Below are positions 1 to 9,130 of a stretch of 64,000 nt of DNA, piece by piece. Source of the DNA: Flavobacterium hydrophilum (lineage in GTDB: Bacteria; Bacteroidota; Bacteroidia; Flavobacteriales; Flavobacteriaceae); assembly GCF_003202405.1 (NCBI RefSeq), contig NZ_QJHL01000001.1, positions 1,860,001-1,924,000 on the forward strand, written 5' to 3'. Both the position numbers and the translations under genes were made by a program. Every line of letters starts with the position of its first letter. Positions within the stretch are counted from its first letter, which is position 1. The notes under the pieces are model-generated. The model did not search any database. It was not told where the DNA came from and saw only the letters and a list, made by a program, of their open reading frames with translations.

Positions 1-166
1 CAGTTCCCCAAAGTGCCATTGCCATCACAACAGATCCATGAAAAGCATCAGATGAATGCCAGAGAAGCTGCAATTGTTTATCAGCTCCAGAAATAACTAC
101 GGTATCAAAACCGAATAGAAAACCTGCCAGTGCAGCAGTAACAGACCAAATCAATATCTTATTCAT
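1..166 (-). CDS. Sugar-porter MFS transporter, N-terminal fragment (cut by window edge)
   Basis: The first 55 codons of a minus-strand gene are visible; the rest lies outside the window. The start ATG is the complement of 164-166. The peptide begins MNKILIWSVTAALAGFLFGF and continues with DTVVISGADK, which is the first transmembrane helix and following loop typical of sugar:proton symporters of the XylE/GLUT-like sugar-porter family. By family it would import a monosaccharide across the inner membrane. It lies downstream of, and on the same strand as, the hybrid sensor at 397-3135, so that sensor may control it (inference). Substrate cannot be told from this fragment. Confidence 0.8.
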   Translation of the reverse strand, partial: MNKILIWSVTAALAGFLFGFDTVVISGADKQLQLLWHSSDAFHGSVVMAMALWGT

Positions 167-353
167 TGTACATGTATTAAAAACTTATCGCTAAGATATC
201 TGCAATAAAATCAACTTATTTTTAATGATGTTACAATTTAATTATATAAATATTGATAGTTTGACAATTAACCCGTAAAGCTTTTATTTACAGTACTTTG
301 ACTAATTTTTATTTTATTTACGAAAACCGTGTAGTTTCGATTTTGTTACATTA

Positions 354-392
354 GGTTTAAAATTGATACCTGATTTGCATCAATTTTAAACC
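354..392 (-). terminator. Perfect 14-bp inverted repeat after the hybrid sensor gene
   Basis: GGTTTAAAATTGAT (354-367) pairs with ATCAATTTTAAACC (379-392) around an 11-nt loop, a few bases past the stop codon of the minus-strand sensor gene. There is no clear U-tract, so it may be a weak terminator, an mRNA-stabilising stem, or an operator for the downstream sugar transporter. Confidence 0.45.
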
Positions 393-396
393 AACT

Positions 397-3135
397 TTAA
401 TTTGAGGATTTGTATTCCTTAGGTGATATTCCAAATTTATTCTTAAAAGCTGTAGAAAAATAGTTTGGAGAAGTAAATCCAAGAGCGTATGCAATTTCAG
501 AAATATTCATTTCATTTGACTTTAAAAGCTCTGCAGCTTTCTCCAGTTTGACATTATTAATATGATCGCTGATATTGATTCCAATGATTGCTTTTACTTT
601 TCGGTACAGCTGAACCCTTGAAACACCAAGCTTGTCTGCCAAATCTTCTACTGAAAATTTAGGGTTTTCAACATTTTTATTGATCAGGTCATTCATTTTA
701 GTAATAAACGACTGTTCGGGGTTACCAAATTTCGATTCAGGTTCTACACGGTAAATATTGTTGGTATAATAATAACGTAATTTTTCTCTGTTAAAAAGCA
801 GGCTTAAAATAGATTGTTTTAAAATCGCAAGGCTAAAAGGCTTGGTAAGATACTGATCAACTCCGCTCTGCAATCCTTTTAAAACAGATTCCTTATTACT
901 TTGAGCCGTTAATATAATAATCGGAATATGAGAAGTCCGTAAATCCTTCTTAAGATCTTTACTAATTTCGTAGCCATCTTTATCTACTAAATTAATGTCG
1001 CAGATTATAATGTCCGGTACAATTTCCATAGCTTTTTCAAAAGCATCGCTTCCATCAGAAGTATGCACTACATACTCACCTGATAATTTAGATTTTAAAA
1101 AAGCAACCAGATCTGTGTTGTCTTCAATCACTAAAAGAGTATGTTTCTCCGATTCAGAAGTTAAGACAGCCTCTTTGAATTCAGTATCTTCTTCAAGATA
1201 ATCCGTTATCAGATTTGGAATCCTGTTTAGATTTTCCGCTGCATTTATAATTTCTGATGGCTCCAGATGACTGCTTCCTTTCAATAAAGTAATTACAAAT
1301 TCGCTTCCCTGTTTCGATTTAAGTTCAATATTTCCATGATGTAAAAGCACAAACTCTTTTGACAGATGAAGCCCGATTCCGGAGCTGTTTTTGTTATTGT
1401 TCGACGCTTTAAAAAAGGGGCTAAACACATTGGACAACTCATTTTCCGGTATTCCTATTCCAGAATCCTTAAAGCTAATTTTAACCGAATTGTCCTGATT
1501 CTCTGTAATGGAAATGACTATTTTTCCGTTATCCGGAGTAAATTTAAAAGCATTAGACAGCAAATTGAAATACACTTTGTCCATCAGGCTTCTATCCATA
1601 AACAGTTCCAGGTTTTTATTTTTGCAAATAAGCTGAAAATCTATATTCCGGCGCGACGCTTCACCTTTAAAGTTGGTCATGACTTCATTTGTAAAATCGT
1701 AAACTTTAGTGTTTATAGCTCTTAAGGTAAATTTTTGCTCTTCAATTTTTCTAAAATCCAAGAGCTGATTTATTAATCGCAACAGCCTGTTCGAATTTTT
1801 ATGAATCAGTTTTACTTCATCAATAAGTACAGTTCCTTTAATCTTATCATTTTCTATCAACGACTCCACATAACTCATAATCAATGTTATGGGGGTTTTA
1901 AATTCATGTGAAAGGCCAGTAAAGAAATTCAATTTTGCTTCGTTGCTCCTATCGGCAATTTTAGCCATTTCCTGAATTTCATTATTCTGATGAATTACGG
2001 TCTGGTTAATTTTTTCGAGCTGCTTTTTCTTTCTTGAAATTGAAATCGTCGAATAAATACTGTAAATAGTCAGACTCAGAATAATTACTAAGAAAAAACT
2101 CAACAGTCTTACCAGATTATTTTGCGAAGCATATTCTTTTTCCTGAACATTTATAGCACCTTGCTGGGATTCAATAACAGCTTGCTGCTGATCTACTTTA
2201 TCCATCTGATTTTCGATGATCTCGGCATTATTCCTGTCGATTACAATTGTATTGAGAATATTATTTTTGGCAAAAGGTTCTTTATTGTAAATTTTCAAAG
2301 CCAGTTTCAATGCTTCATTTCCTCCGGTGGGATACAAGATTGTACCATCTAAAATGTCATTTTTTACCAACTCAATACCACCGCTAACCGTATTAAGCCC
2401 GTCAACTCCCAAAAATTTAATCTTTTTTTCTAAACCTAATGTTTTAGCAGTTTCCCATGCGCTTAAAGCCATGCGATCGTTGTGGGAAAAAATATATTCG
2501 ATATCCTTATTTTGTCCCAAAATTGATTTTAGAGAAGCCTTAACAGATTCACCTTCCCAGTTGCCATGAATAGTGTTTTCGATTTTGAAACGTTTATTTT
2601 CGTTGACTACCTGAACAAATCCCAAACTGCGTTCGTAAGCCGGTGATGAACCGCTTGCTCCTGTAATTTCAACAATTTTACCAGATCCTTTACTATGTGA
2701 AATGATATACCTGGCGGCAATTCTTCCGATTTCAATATTATCAGCCCCAAGATAAGCCGTATAATTTTCTCCTTCAATTTTTCGGTCTACCACAAGAACC
2801 GGAATTCCTGCTTTTATTGATTTTTCTACAACAGCAGTCAGGGGTTTTGACTGAATAGGTGAAACGATAATAACATCTACTCTATTGGATATAAATTTTT
2901 CAATATCTTCTATCTGCTTTTGAATGTTGTTATTGGCATCACTAATATACAAATCGACTTCAGGGCGTAATGAAGCTTCAATTTTTATCGAACTGTTCAT
3001 TTGTTTTCGCCAGTCGTCTGTAGTCATGGCCTGAGAAAATCCGACTTTTATTTTATTTCCCTGTTTTTGTGTGCAGGAAACTAAACTTAATGATGCTAAA
3101 AAAAACATCAAAGTATATTTTACAAATTGATACAT
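397..3135 (-). CDS. Hybrid two-component system with periplasmic sugar-binding (LacI/RbsB-type) sensor domain
   Basis: This 912-residue one-protein signalling system joins a sensor, kinase, receiver and DNA-binding domain. The N-terminus has a signal with lipobox-like LVSC (Cys21), then a type I periplasmic binding-protein domain (about 27-320) as in ribose/galactose binding proteins. A transmembrane helix follows at about 343-367. The HisKA motif GLSHEFKTP has His410, the HATPase has GIGLHLSKEF, the receiver has DIIICDINL with Asp713, and an AraC-type HTH ends the protein. Bacteroides homologues of this layout sense simple sugars such as fructose rather than polysaccharide fragments (established for that group). 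Its own ligand is unknown. The partial sugar transporter next door is the likely target (inference). Confidence 0.93.
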   Translation of the reverse strand: MYQFVKYTLMFFLASLSLVSCTQKQGNKIKVGFSQAMTTDDWRKQMNSSIKIEASLRPEVDLYISDANNNIQKQIEDIEKFISNRVDVIIVSPIQSKPLTAVVEKSIKAGIPVLVVDRKIEGENYTAYLGADNIEIGRIAARYIISHSKGSGKIVEITGASGSSPAYERSLGFVQVVNENKRFKIENTIHGNWEGESVKASLKSILGQNKDIEYIFSHNDRMALSAWETAKTLGLEKKIKFLGVDGLNTVSGGIELVKNDILDGTILYPTGGNEALKLALKIYNKEPFAKNNILNTIVIDRNNAEIIENQMDKVDQQQAVIESQQGAINVQEKEYASQNNLVRLLSFFLVIILSLTIYSIYSTISISRKKKQLEKINQTVIHQNNEIQEMAKIADRSNEAKLNFFTGLSHEFKTPITLIMSYVESLIENDKIKGTVLIDEVKLIHKNSNRLLRLINQLLDFRKIEEQKFTLRAINTKVYDFTNEVMTNFKGEASRRNIDFQLICKNKNLELFMDRSLMDKVYFNLLSNAFKFTPDNGKIVISITENQDNSVKISFKDSGIGIPENELSNVFSPFFKASNNNKNSSGIGLHLSKEFVLLHHGNIELKSKQGSEFVITLLKGSSHLEPSEIINAAENLNRIPNLITDYLEEDTEFKEAVLTSESEKHTLLVIEDNTDLVAFLKSKLSGEYVVHTSDGSDAFEKAMEIVPDIIICDINLVDKDGYEISKDLKKDLRTSHIPIIILTAQSNKESVLKGLQSGVDQYLTKPFSLAILKQSILSLLFNREKLRYYYTNNIYRVEPESKFGNPEQSFITKMNDLINKNVENPKFSVEDLADKLGVSRVQLYRKVKAIIGINISDHINNVKLEKAAELLKSNEMNISEIAYALGFTSPNYFSTAFKNKFGISPKEYKSSN

Positions 3136-3465
3136 GAAATTATGAGTTTATGTAATGAAACGAATTTAGAAACTATCTTTTAGAACAAAAACCTGTCAAA
3201 ATAATTAGGAAGGATTATTTTTCTGTGACAAGCATTAAGATATATAAATAAAAGGTAAAATTAAGCTTTTATTCCGTCCATACAAATTAGAATCGACAAT
3301 TCATTATTAGCAGGATTTTTTAGCAAACTTTATCTTGAATGAATTGTTGCGATTATTATATCTGACTATATTTTTTATTACTTTAAATAATATGTAAAAT
3401 TATAATTGTATTTTTTACACTAATGTTTAAAAAATGATTATATTCGGCAAATAGATTAATAACAA
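3136..3465. promoter_or_regulatory. Divergent intergenic region between hybrid sensor and GntR/LacI regulator
   Basis: These 330 bases separate two divergent regulator genes and must hold both promoters. The sequence is very AT-rich. Around 3391-3421 there is an imperfect inverted repeat (ATGTAAAATT and its partner TTTTTTACAC), which could be an operator for the regulator at 3466. I see no full TAnnTTTG box in the right place for either gene, and no RNA gene or small ORF that I would defend. Confidence 0.4.
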
Positions 3466-4521
3466 ATGAAAGCAGAAAGAGAGAATGCCACAATTAATTT
3501 AGAAATAAATTCAAGTATCCCTAAATATATCCAGATCGCAAACAGTATTGCAGATGATATTTTTGAAGGGAAATTTGTTATTGGTGAACGTCTTCCCTCG
3601 ATAAGGACTATAAGCAACAAAAACGCTGTGTCACGTGATACAGCCGAAAAGGCATTTAAGGAATTACGGGATCGCAGTTTAATTTATTCGGTTACGGGAC
3701 TTGGCAATTTTGTAGAATCTAAAGATCTTGATTCTAATATTAATGTGTTTTTTCTTATAAATAAGCCATGTACTTATAAAATGGAAATTTATAATTCATT
3801 TGTGAGTGCGTTGGGAGAAAAAGGCCAGGTTGATATGTACCTGTATTATTGTGATGAACAGCTTTTTATTAATGCTATAAAGAAAAATATAAATAATTAC
3901 AATTATTTTGTCATCATGCCTCACTTCAGAGACGTTAACCAAAGCCATATCAATCATACACCAATAACAATTAAGGCTATTAATTCTATCCCGAAAGATA
4001 AATTGGTTCTGTTAGATAATTCCCATGCTGAAATTTCAGGAAGTTTCCCTGTGATTTATCAGGATTTTAAATTAGATGTCATTAACGCCCTTAATGAAGG
4101 AGCTGGAAAATTAAAAAAATATGAAAAAATAATTTTAGTATATCCTACAAAAGCGGTTTTTCCTTACCCTGCGGGACTTTTAGAAGGATTTTTAGAATTT
4201 TGTTCCGATCATCAATTTGAATTTAGGATTATGGAACAAATACCTGCCAGTCTGGAATTTACATCAAAAGATGCCTATATTATTATCGAAGATAATGACC
4301 TCGTAAATCTGGTACAGCAAACCAAAGAAAAAAAACTTAAAATAGGAGATGATATCGGAATTATATCTTACAATGATACTCCGCTAAAAGTTTTGTTGGA
4401 TATTACGGTATTAAGCAGCGATTTTATAACAATGGGACAAAAAGCTGCAGAAGCCATACTTACCAAAACAAAAGATAATTTTAAAAATCCTTTTCTATAT
4501 ATTGAACGTAATTCATTGTAA
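3466..4521 (+). CDS. GntR-family winged-helix repressor with LacI-type ligand domain
   Basis: The 351-residue protein starts with a GntR winged helix (about 18-84; GERLPSIRTISNKNAVSRDTAEKAF is the recognition region by position) and continues as a periplasmic-binding-protein-like effector domain (about 90-345; DDIGIISYNDTPLKVLL near the end is the classical LacI-family segment). This GntR/LacI chimera layout is that of Bacillus AraR and Bacteroides FucR, both sugar-responsive repressors. It is cytoplasmic and would bind a free sugar or sugar phosphate. It is divergent from the hybrid sensor and upstream of an unknown exported protein; which of these it controls is not shown. The exact effector is unknown. 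Confidence 0.88.
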   Translation: MKAERENATINLEINSSIPKYIQIANSIADDIFEGKFVIGERLPSIRTISNKNAVSRDTAEKAFKELRDRSLIYSVTGLGNFVESKDLDSNINVFFLINKPCTYKMEIYNSFVSALGEKGQVDMYLYYCDEQLFINAIKKNINNYNYFVIMPHFRDVNQSHINHTPITIKAINSIPKDKLVLLDNSHAEISGSFPVIYQDFKLDVINALNEGAGKLKKYEKIILVYPTKAVFPYPAGLLEGFLEFCSDHQFEFRIMEQIPASLEFTSKDAYIIIEDNDLVNLVQQTKEKKLKIGDDIGIISYNDTPLKVLLDITVLSSDFITMGQKAAEAILTKTKDNFKNPFLYIERNSL

Positions 4522-4585
4522 AAACTAATGTTTTATACAACTGATAAGAATTGGCATTTAATTAAACATGGTCTAGACACGCAAT

Positions 4586-4640
4586 AGTGTTGTCAAATGT
4601 TTTCGACCGGTGATGGAAATTATACAACACTTCTGTCAAA
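4586..4640. promoter_or_regulatory. Inverted and direct repeats upstream of the unknown exported protein
   Basis: AGTGTTGT (4586-4593) is repeated in inverted form as ACAACACT (4624-4631), and each arm is followed by a TGTCAAA word (4592-4598 and 4634-4640). The block lies 60-120 bases before the start at 4704. It may be a binding site for the neighbouring GntR/LacI regulator; this is inference only. Confidence 0.3.
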
Positions 4641-4703
4641 CTATGTAAAAATCAATTGTTACTATTTAACAAATTTTGGTAAAGCTCCTAATTTGTATAA
4701 AAA

Positions 4704-5657
4704 ATGAAACGAATTTTATTTTTATATTGTGTAATTTCTCCTGTGCTTTCTTTTTCACAAGCTTTCAATTATAATTCCAAAGTTTCATTTGCTATTGAGA
4801 CATACGCTTTTCTTAAGGGACAGAACACAGCTCTTCAAAAAATTGCAGTCCAGTTTCCACAGCTTAAACCTAATGTTACTGTTGCAGAAAAAAATTTAAA
4901 AACCGTTTTCGGCAGAGCTGAGAAGAATCTTAAACAATTTTTGAAAGAAGAACTTAACCACAAACAATATAACTCATTACAGAATTACCTTGATTCTCTT
5001 TTACATCACCAATTTCCAAATCAAATTGAGAAAGAGAAATATGCTCACGACTTCCTTTTAAAAGTTCAGGAGCGATCTAATAATATTAATAATGAAATGC
5101 TGTCAAAAGGGATTTTGTCGTTTAAATATCATGACGCACCACATCAGGAAATTACCGATGGCCATGTTGATTTTTTTACTACCGAAAATCATCCTAAAGC
5201 AGAAGAAACTTCTTTGACAATCCCGATACCAAAAAGCTGGCTTGCTGAAGAAGCTGAAATGCCTCAAACAATTCAGCAATTTACCAGTTACTATGGGAAT
5301 GGCAATGAAAAAATACTGATTGTGGTATATGATTTACCTGAAGAGCTGCAAGGTATCAAGCTGACTGAAAAATCAATTGCATCCATACTGCCTCCCAATA
5401 CCAAACTTTTCCGCTCTGAAGCCGTAACAATTGATGGACTTCCTGCACTTATGATAGAAGTCGAAGAATCATTACAATATCACAAAGACTCCATGAAGGT
5501 ACGAATGCTGCAATTTATGCTTGTTCAGAATCAGAAATTGTACTGTCTGCAGGGAAGCATTGGACCGGAAGAAGCACATGAAGATCTGGAATTACAGATT
5601 GAAAAATTTGAACCGCTTTTCAGACTTATTGCTTCCAGGGCAGAGCTGGATGAGTAA
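4704..5657 (+). CDS. Exported protein of unknown function
   Basis: The 317-residue product has a clear Sec signal (MKRILFLYCVISPVLSFSQA) and then a helical, charged region (about 50-125). A more beta-rich C-terminal half (about 140-310) follows, containing the segments ETSLTIPIPKSWL and EKILIVVYDLP, reminiscent of PsbP/DUF1795-like folds but not a firm match. I do not recognise the family. No lipobox is present, so the mature protein should be periplasmic or exported. It stands alone between the GntR/LacI regulator and a strong bidirectional terminator, so it is probably its own transcription unit or the distal gene of the regulator. Confidence 0.75.
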   Translation: MKRILFLYCVISPVLSFSQAFNYNSKVSFAIETYAFLKGQNTALQKIAVQFPQLKPNVTVAEKNLKTVFGRAEKNLKQFLKEELNHKQYNSLQNYLDSLLHHQFPNQIEKEKYAHDFLLKVQERSNNINNEMLSKGILSFKYHDAPHQEITDGHVDFFTTENHPKAEETSLTIPIPKSWLAEEAEMPQTIQQFTSYYGNGNEKILIVVYDLPEELQGIKLTEKSIASILPPNTKLFRSEAVTIDGLPALMIEVEESLQYHKDSMKVRMLQFMLVQNQKLYCLQGSIGPEEAHEDLELQIEKFEPLFRLIASRAELDE

Positions 5658-5693
5658 TATATAATTTATTAGTTCCTTTTTCTTTAATTTTAA

Positions 5694-5731
5694 AGCAAAA
5701 AAAGTGTTCAATAACTGAACACCTTTTTTTT
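5694..5731. terminator. Bidirectional intrinsic terminator
   Basis: GTGTTCA (5704-5710) and TGAACAC (5716-5722) form a 7-bp stem around ATAAC, with A7 on the left and T9 on the right. The hairpin therefore has a U-tract in both directions. It serves the plus-strand gene ending at 5657 and the minus-strand PUL 1 operon ending at 5731. Confidence 0.88.
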
Positions 5732-6708
5732 TAATTTTTCAAAAATCTGAAACTATTAGAAGTTGCTTTTAACTCTTTGCCTGTAAATTCCATGTCAATT
5801 ATCGCAGCTTTTCTGGGTGAAACTTCAGTCTCACTAAAATGCGTATGCAATACATAATGCATTACATTGGCTTTATCCCAAAAAACATCTCCATGTCCAA
5901 CACCATTGAAACCTGCGTTTTTCTTACTGATTATCGGACTATTACTTGATTTTTCCCACGGACCAAAAGGACTTTGACTTGTTGCATATCCAACAGCATA
6001 ATCCGGATTTCTGAAATCATTGGTCGAGTAAATCATATAATATAAACCACCATGTTTCACTACAGTCGGACCTTCCGTTACCGGCCAATTTGTATTTTGA
6101 GTATTTTCCCATGGTAATGTTCCTGAAATACATTCCTTTAAAGTTTCTGGTTTTATACTTTGAAGGTCATCATTCAGTTCAGCAGCAAAAATGCGGTTTC
6201 CATTAGTCAGCCTTACAAAATACAAGTATTTTTTTCCATCTTCATCAATAAAAATAAAAGGATCGATTTGATTTCCGGTTTCAAATACCGGCTTTTTAGA
6301 TTCGTTTTTAAAAGGCCCAAGAGGACTGTCACTGCTTGCAATGGCAATATTTTCATTAGCCGTATAAATCATGTAAAACTTGTTGTTATACTTCAAAATC
6401 TGAGGTGCCCAGAATCCTTTGTCTCCATAAGAATCGCCTTTTTTTAAAGCCAGTCCGTTCTGTGCTCCTTTCGGCTCGCTCCACTTTTGCAGATCTGAGG
6501 AAGTATATACTAAGAATCCATCACCGTTGGCTATATTTCCCGTTGTGGTTCCATATAAATAATAAGTCCCATCGTTATAAAAAATAGTCGGATCGGCTAC
6601 AAAAATATTTTTTGGTACTGTTATAACAGGGGCTTTTGTCTCATCCTTATCCTGAGAACAGCAAACGAAGATGCAAAACAAACTCAATGATACAAATACA
6701 TTTTTCAT
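5731..6708 (-). CDS. GH43 arabinanase/arabinosidase-type lipoprotein (last gene of PUL 1)
   Basis: The 325-residue protein is a five-bladed beta-propeller glycoside hydrolase of family 43. It has an SPII-like signal ending CIFVCC (Cys16/17). The three expected acids are visible: base Asp39 in FVADPTIFYNDGTYYLYGTT, pKa modulator Asp149 in QIDPFIFID, and acid Glu212 in TEGPTVVKHGGLYYM. By family it removes or cuts alpha-1,5-linked arabinose (or beta-xylose) at the cell surface or in the periplasm. It is the most distal gene of the SusC/D operon, 61 bases after the aldose epimerase gene, and ends at a bidirectional terminator. Exo or endo action cannot be read from the sequence. Confidence 0.88.
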   Translation of the reverse strand: MKNVFVSLSLFCIFVCCSQDKDETKAPVITVPKNIFVADPTIFYNDGTYYLYGTTTGNIANGDGFLVYTSSDLQKWSEPKGAQNGLALKKGDSYGDKGFWAPQILKYNNKFYMIYTANENIAIASSDSPLGPFKNESKKPVFETGNQIDPFIFIDEDGKKYLYFVRLTNGNRIFAAELNDDLQSIKPETLKECISGTLPWENTQNTNWPVTEGPTVVKHGGLYYMIYSTNDFRNPDYAVGYATSQSPFGPWEKSSNSPIISKKNAGFNGVGHGDVFWDKANVMHYVLHTHFSETEVSPRKAAIIDMEFTGKELKATSNSFRFLKN

Positions 6709-6769
6709 TTTATAATAGGTTTTTAATTGTTATTAGAAATACCATTTTTAAATTAGTACTAATACTATA

Positions 6770-7945
6770 TTACTTGACAGAGAACTGGTAGTACGAAACA
6801 GTATGGTATTTTTCTCCCGGTTTTACTACTATTGAGGCAAATTTTGGCTGATTTGGAGCATCCGGAAAATGCTGTGTTTCTAAGGCGAAAGCTGTTCTAA
6901 AATCGTCTTTTGCACCGGATTTAAAAGTATTTTTACTCTGCATAAAGTTCCCGCTGTAAAACTGTAACCCGGGTTCCTGTGTGTAAATATCCAGAATTAT
7001 TCCGGATTTGTCAGCTGAAATGGTGGCAGCATGGTTTAGTCCCTTTTTCTTAGTACCATTCAATACATAATTATGATCGTATCCTTTTCCAAATTTTAAC
7101 TGCTCCTCTTTTGTTTCAATTCGCTCACCAATAGTATGTTTAGACGTAAAATCAAAAGGAGTATTTTTTACCGGTTTTAATTCTCCGGATGGAATTAACC
7201 CTTCGTCAACAGGCGTAAACTGATCGGCATAAATTTGTAATTCATGATTCAGGATTGAACCGCTTCCTTCTCCGTTCAGGTTAAAAAATGCATGATTCGT
7301 CAAATTGACAATTGTGGTTTTATCAGTCGTTGCTTCATATTCCATCTTAATAGCTGAGTCATCTGTAATGGTATAGGTCACTTTTATAGCTAAATTTCCT
7401 GGAAAACCTTGTTCTCCGTCTCGAGAAATATAACTAAAAACCAATGTGTTTTCATTCGTTTTTTTTACATCCCAAACTACATCCTGAAAACCTTTTACAC
7501 CGCCGTGCAAAGCATTTTTGCCATTGTTTATCGGAATTTGGTATTCTTTTCCTTCCAAAGTAAATTTTCCTTTTGCAATTCGGTTACCCACTCTTCCGAT
7601 TGTGGCTCCGAAATAAGGTTCAGTAGCGGTTTTAAAACCTTTAGCACTGTTCATTCCGACTACAACATCAGTTTGTTTTCCGTTTTTATCGGAAACCCAA
7701 AGTCCGATTAATCTTCCTCCATAATTGGTAAATGCGGCTTTTATACCTTTATTCTCCATCCAGTATAATTGGACTTTTTTACCATCAATTATTGTATCAA
7801 AATTTTTAGCTTCTAAAACCGTTTGGATAGAATCTGTTAGAATTTCAGAAGTATCTTTTACAGAGGCATTTTCTTTCTTGTTTTCTTTACAATTAAATTG
7901 AAAAAGTGCCAGCATTGCTACTGCAGCGATTCGAATGTTTCTCAT
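6770..7945 (-). CDS. galM: Aldose 1-epimerase (mutarotase), lipoprotein
   Basis: The 391-residue protein interconverts alpha and beta anomers of free aldoses such as arabinose, xylose or galactose. It has a lipobox-like FQFNC near residue 19 followed by a linker. The fold markers are IGRVGNRIAKGKF, the substrate His in GKNALHGG, the catalytic His region LTNHAFFNLNG, and the catalytic Glu in ALETQHFPDAPNQPKF near the C-terminus. In a PUL it speeds use of sugars released by the surrounding arabinosidases in the periplasm. It sits 22 bases after the preceding GH43 gene, so the two are surely cotranscribed. Confidence 0.92.
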   Translation of the reverse strand: MRNIRIAAVAMLALFQFNCKENKKENASVKDTSEILTDSIQTVLEAKNFDTIIDGKKVQLYWMENKGIKAAFTNYGGRLIGLWVSDKNGKQTDVVVGMNSAKGFKTATEPYFGATIGRVGNRIAKGKFTLEGKEYQIPINNGKNALHGGVKGFQDVVWDVKKTNENTLVFSYISRDGEQGFPGNLAIKVTYTITDDSAIKMEYEATTDKTTIVNLTNHAFFNLNGEGSGSILNHELQIYADQFTPVDEGLIPSGELKPVKNTPFDFTSKHTIGERIETKEEQLKFGKGYDHNYVLNGTKKKGLNHAATISADKSGIILDIYTQEPGLQFYSGNFMQSKNTFKSGAKDDFRTAFALETQHFPDAPNQPKFASIVVKPGEKYHTVSYYQFSVK

Positions 7946-7967
7946 TTATATATTTTTAAGATGATTT

Positions 7968-9008
7968 TTATTTGGATGGAACAGCCAAAATACTTTCTTC
8001 ACTAACAGGCTCGCCAAAAATAGGAAAACCGTTAGCATCCCAGTTGATTTTCTGCATTCGCGGAGATCTTTTATTACCGCAGCCTTCACCCGGATTCGAA
8101 TTGGCATGATATAAAATCCAGTCTTCTTTTCCGTCAGGGGATTTAAAAAAAGAATTATGTCCTGGAGCATACACTTTATTTTTATCTGATTGCTTAAATA
8201 TCGGCTCATCTGATTTTTTCCACGCCGAAGCATCCAGTAAATTATCCGTTCCCCTAAAAGTCAGCAATCCTAAAGCGTAATAATCTGTCCAACAGCCGCT
8301 GGCAGAAAACACGATAAAAATTTTATTTCCGTTAGCCAAAAATTGCGGGCCTTCATTTACGTTTACCTGAGGCGGGTTATTAGGGTCATTTAGCTTTCCG
8401 TGTGTTTCCCAGTCGTAATTTGGTGAAGATATCAAAACCCTGTCCCCTTCTATTTCAAGCGGATTTTTCATTTTTGCAATGTAAATATTCTGCTGCCCGT
8501 TGGTATCGCCTTCCCAGCCAGCCCAAATCATATACAGCTGATTTTTATGCTTAAAAACATTTCCGTCAATTGCCCATTTATCTGTTTTTGCTGCTATTTT
8601 ACCTTTAAATTCCCATTTTCCTTTAAACGGATCTGAAGATTTATTTTCTAAAACATACATTCTGTGTGTATTATTATCACCGTTGTCTGCAGCAAAATAG
8701 GCATACCACTTGCCGTCGATTATATGAAATTCCGGAGCCCAGATATCAGCTGAATAATCAGTTCCTTTTGGTGCCTGCCATATCACTTTGCTTTCTGCAT
8801 TTTTAAGATTAGCTAAATTTTTAGTTTTCCATAAAACAAGTCTGTTCTGTAATGTATTTGTATAGTAATAATACCCGTTATAATATGTACTATATGGATC
8901 AGCACCGGAAGGCAGAATCGGATTAGAGAAGGTTTCGGCAGATTTTGACTGAGCATTGGCTATCAATCCTAGAAAAAGGAAAATGAATACTATTATTTTA
9001 TCTTTCAT
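7968..9008 (-). CDS. GH43 alpha-L-arabinofuranosidase-type enzyme
   Basis: The 346-residue exported protein has a Sec signal (MKDKIIVFIFLFLGLIANAQ) and no lipobox. It is a family 43 beta-propeller: base Asp37 in PSGADPYSTYYNGYYYYTN, second acid Asp148 in KWAIDGNVFKHKNQLYMIWAG, and general acid Glu219 in VNEGPQFLANGNKIF. The WAPEFHIIDGKWYAYFAA segment resembles GH43 exo-arabinofuranosidases, but the subfamily is not certain. It should trim alpha-arabinosyl residues from oligosaccharides in the periplasm. Its neighbours are the epimerase 22 bases downstream and the GH93-like gene 122 bases upstream. Confidence 0.88.
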   Translation of the reverse strand: MKDKIIVFIFLFLGLIANAQSKSAETFSNPILPSGADPYSTYYNGYYYYTNTLQNRLVLWKTKNLANLKNAESKVIWQAPKGTDYSADIWAPEFHIIDGKWYAYFAADNGDNNTHRMYVLENKSSDPFKGKWEFKGKIAAKTDKWAIDGNVFKHKNQLYMIWAGWEGDTNGQQNIYIAKMKNPLEIEGDRVLISSPNYDWETHGKLNDPNNPPQVNVNEGPQFLANGNKIFIVFSASGCWTDYYALGLLTFRGTDNLLDASAWKKSDEPIFKQSDKNKVYAPGHNSFFKSPDGKEDWILYHANSNPGEGCGNKRSPRMQKINWDANGFPIFGEPVSEESILAVPSK

Positions 9009-9130
9009 TAGTGCGCATTTATGATTTTAAACAAATAATTACCAGGCCATTTCCACATAGCCTGGCAATTAAAACTAAACTTAACTAACCAATTAATCAT
9101 GTGAATTTTATTTCACATTTTTTTATTCTC

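Noticed and set aside
7946-8233. 95-codon minus-strand frame in the GH43 gene
   Set aside because: It lies inside the GH43 gene in another frame and its protein has low-complexity, shadow-like composition.
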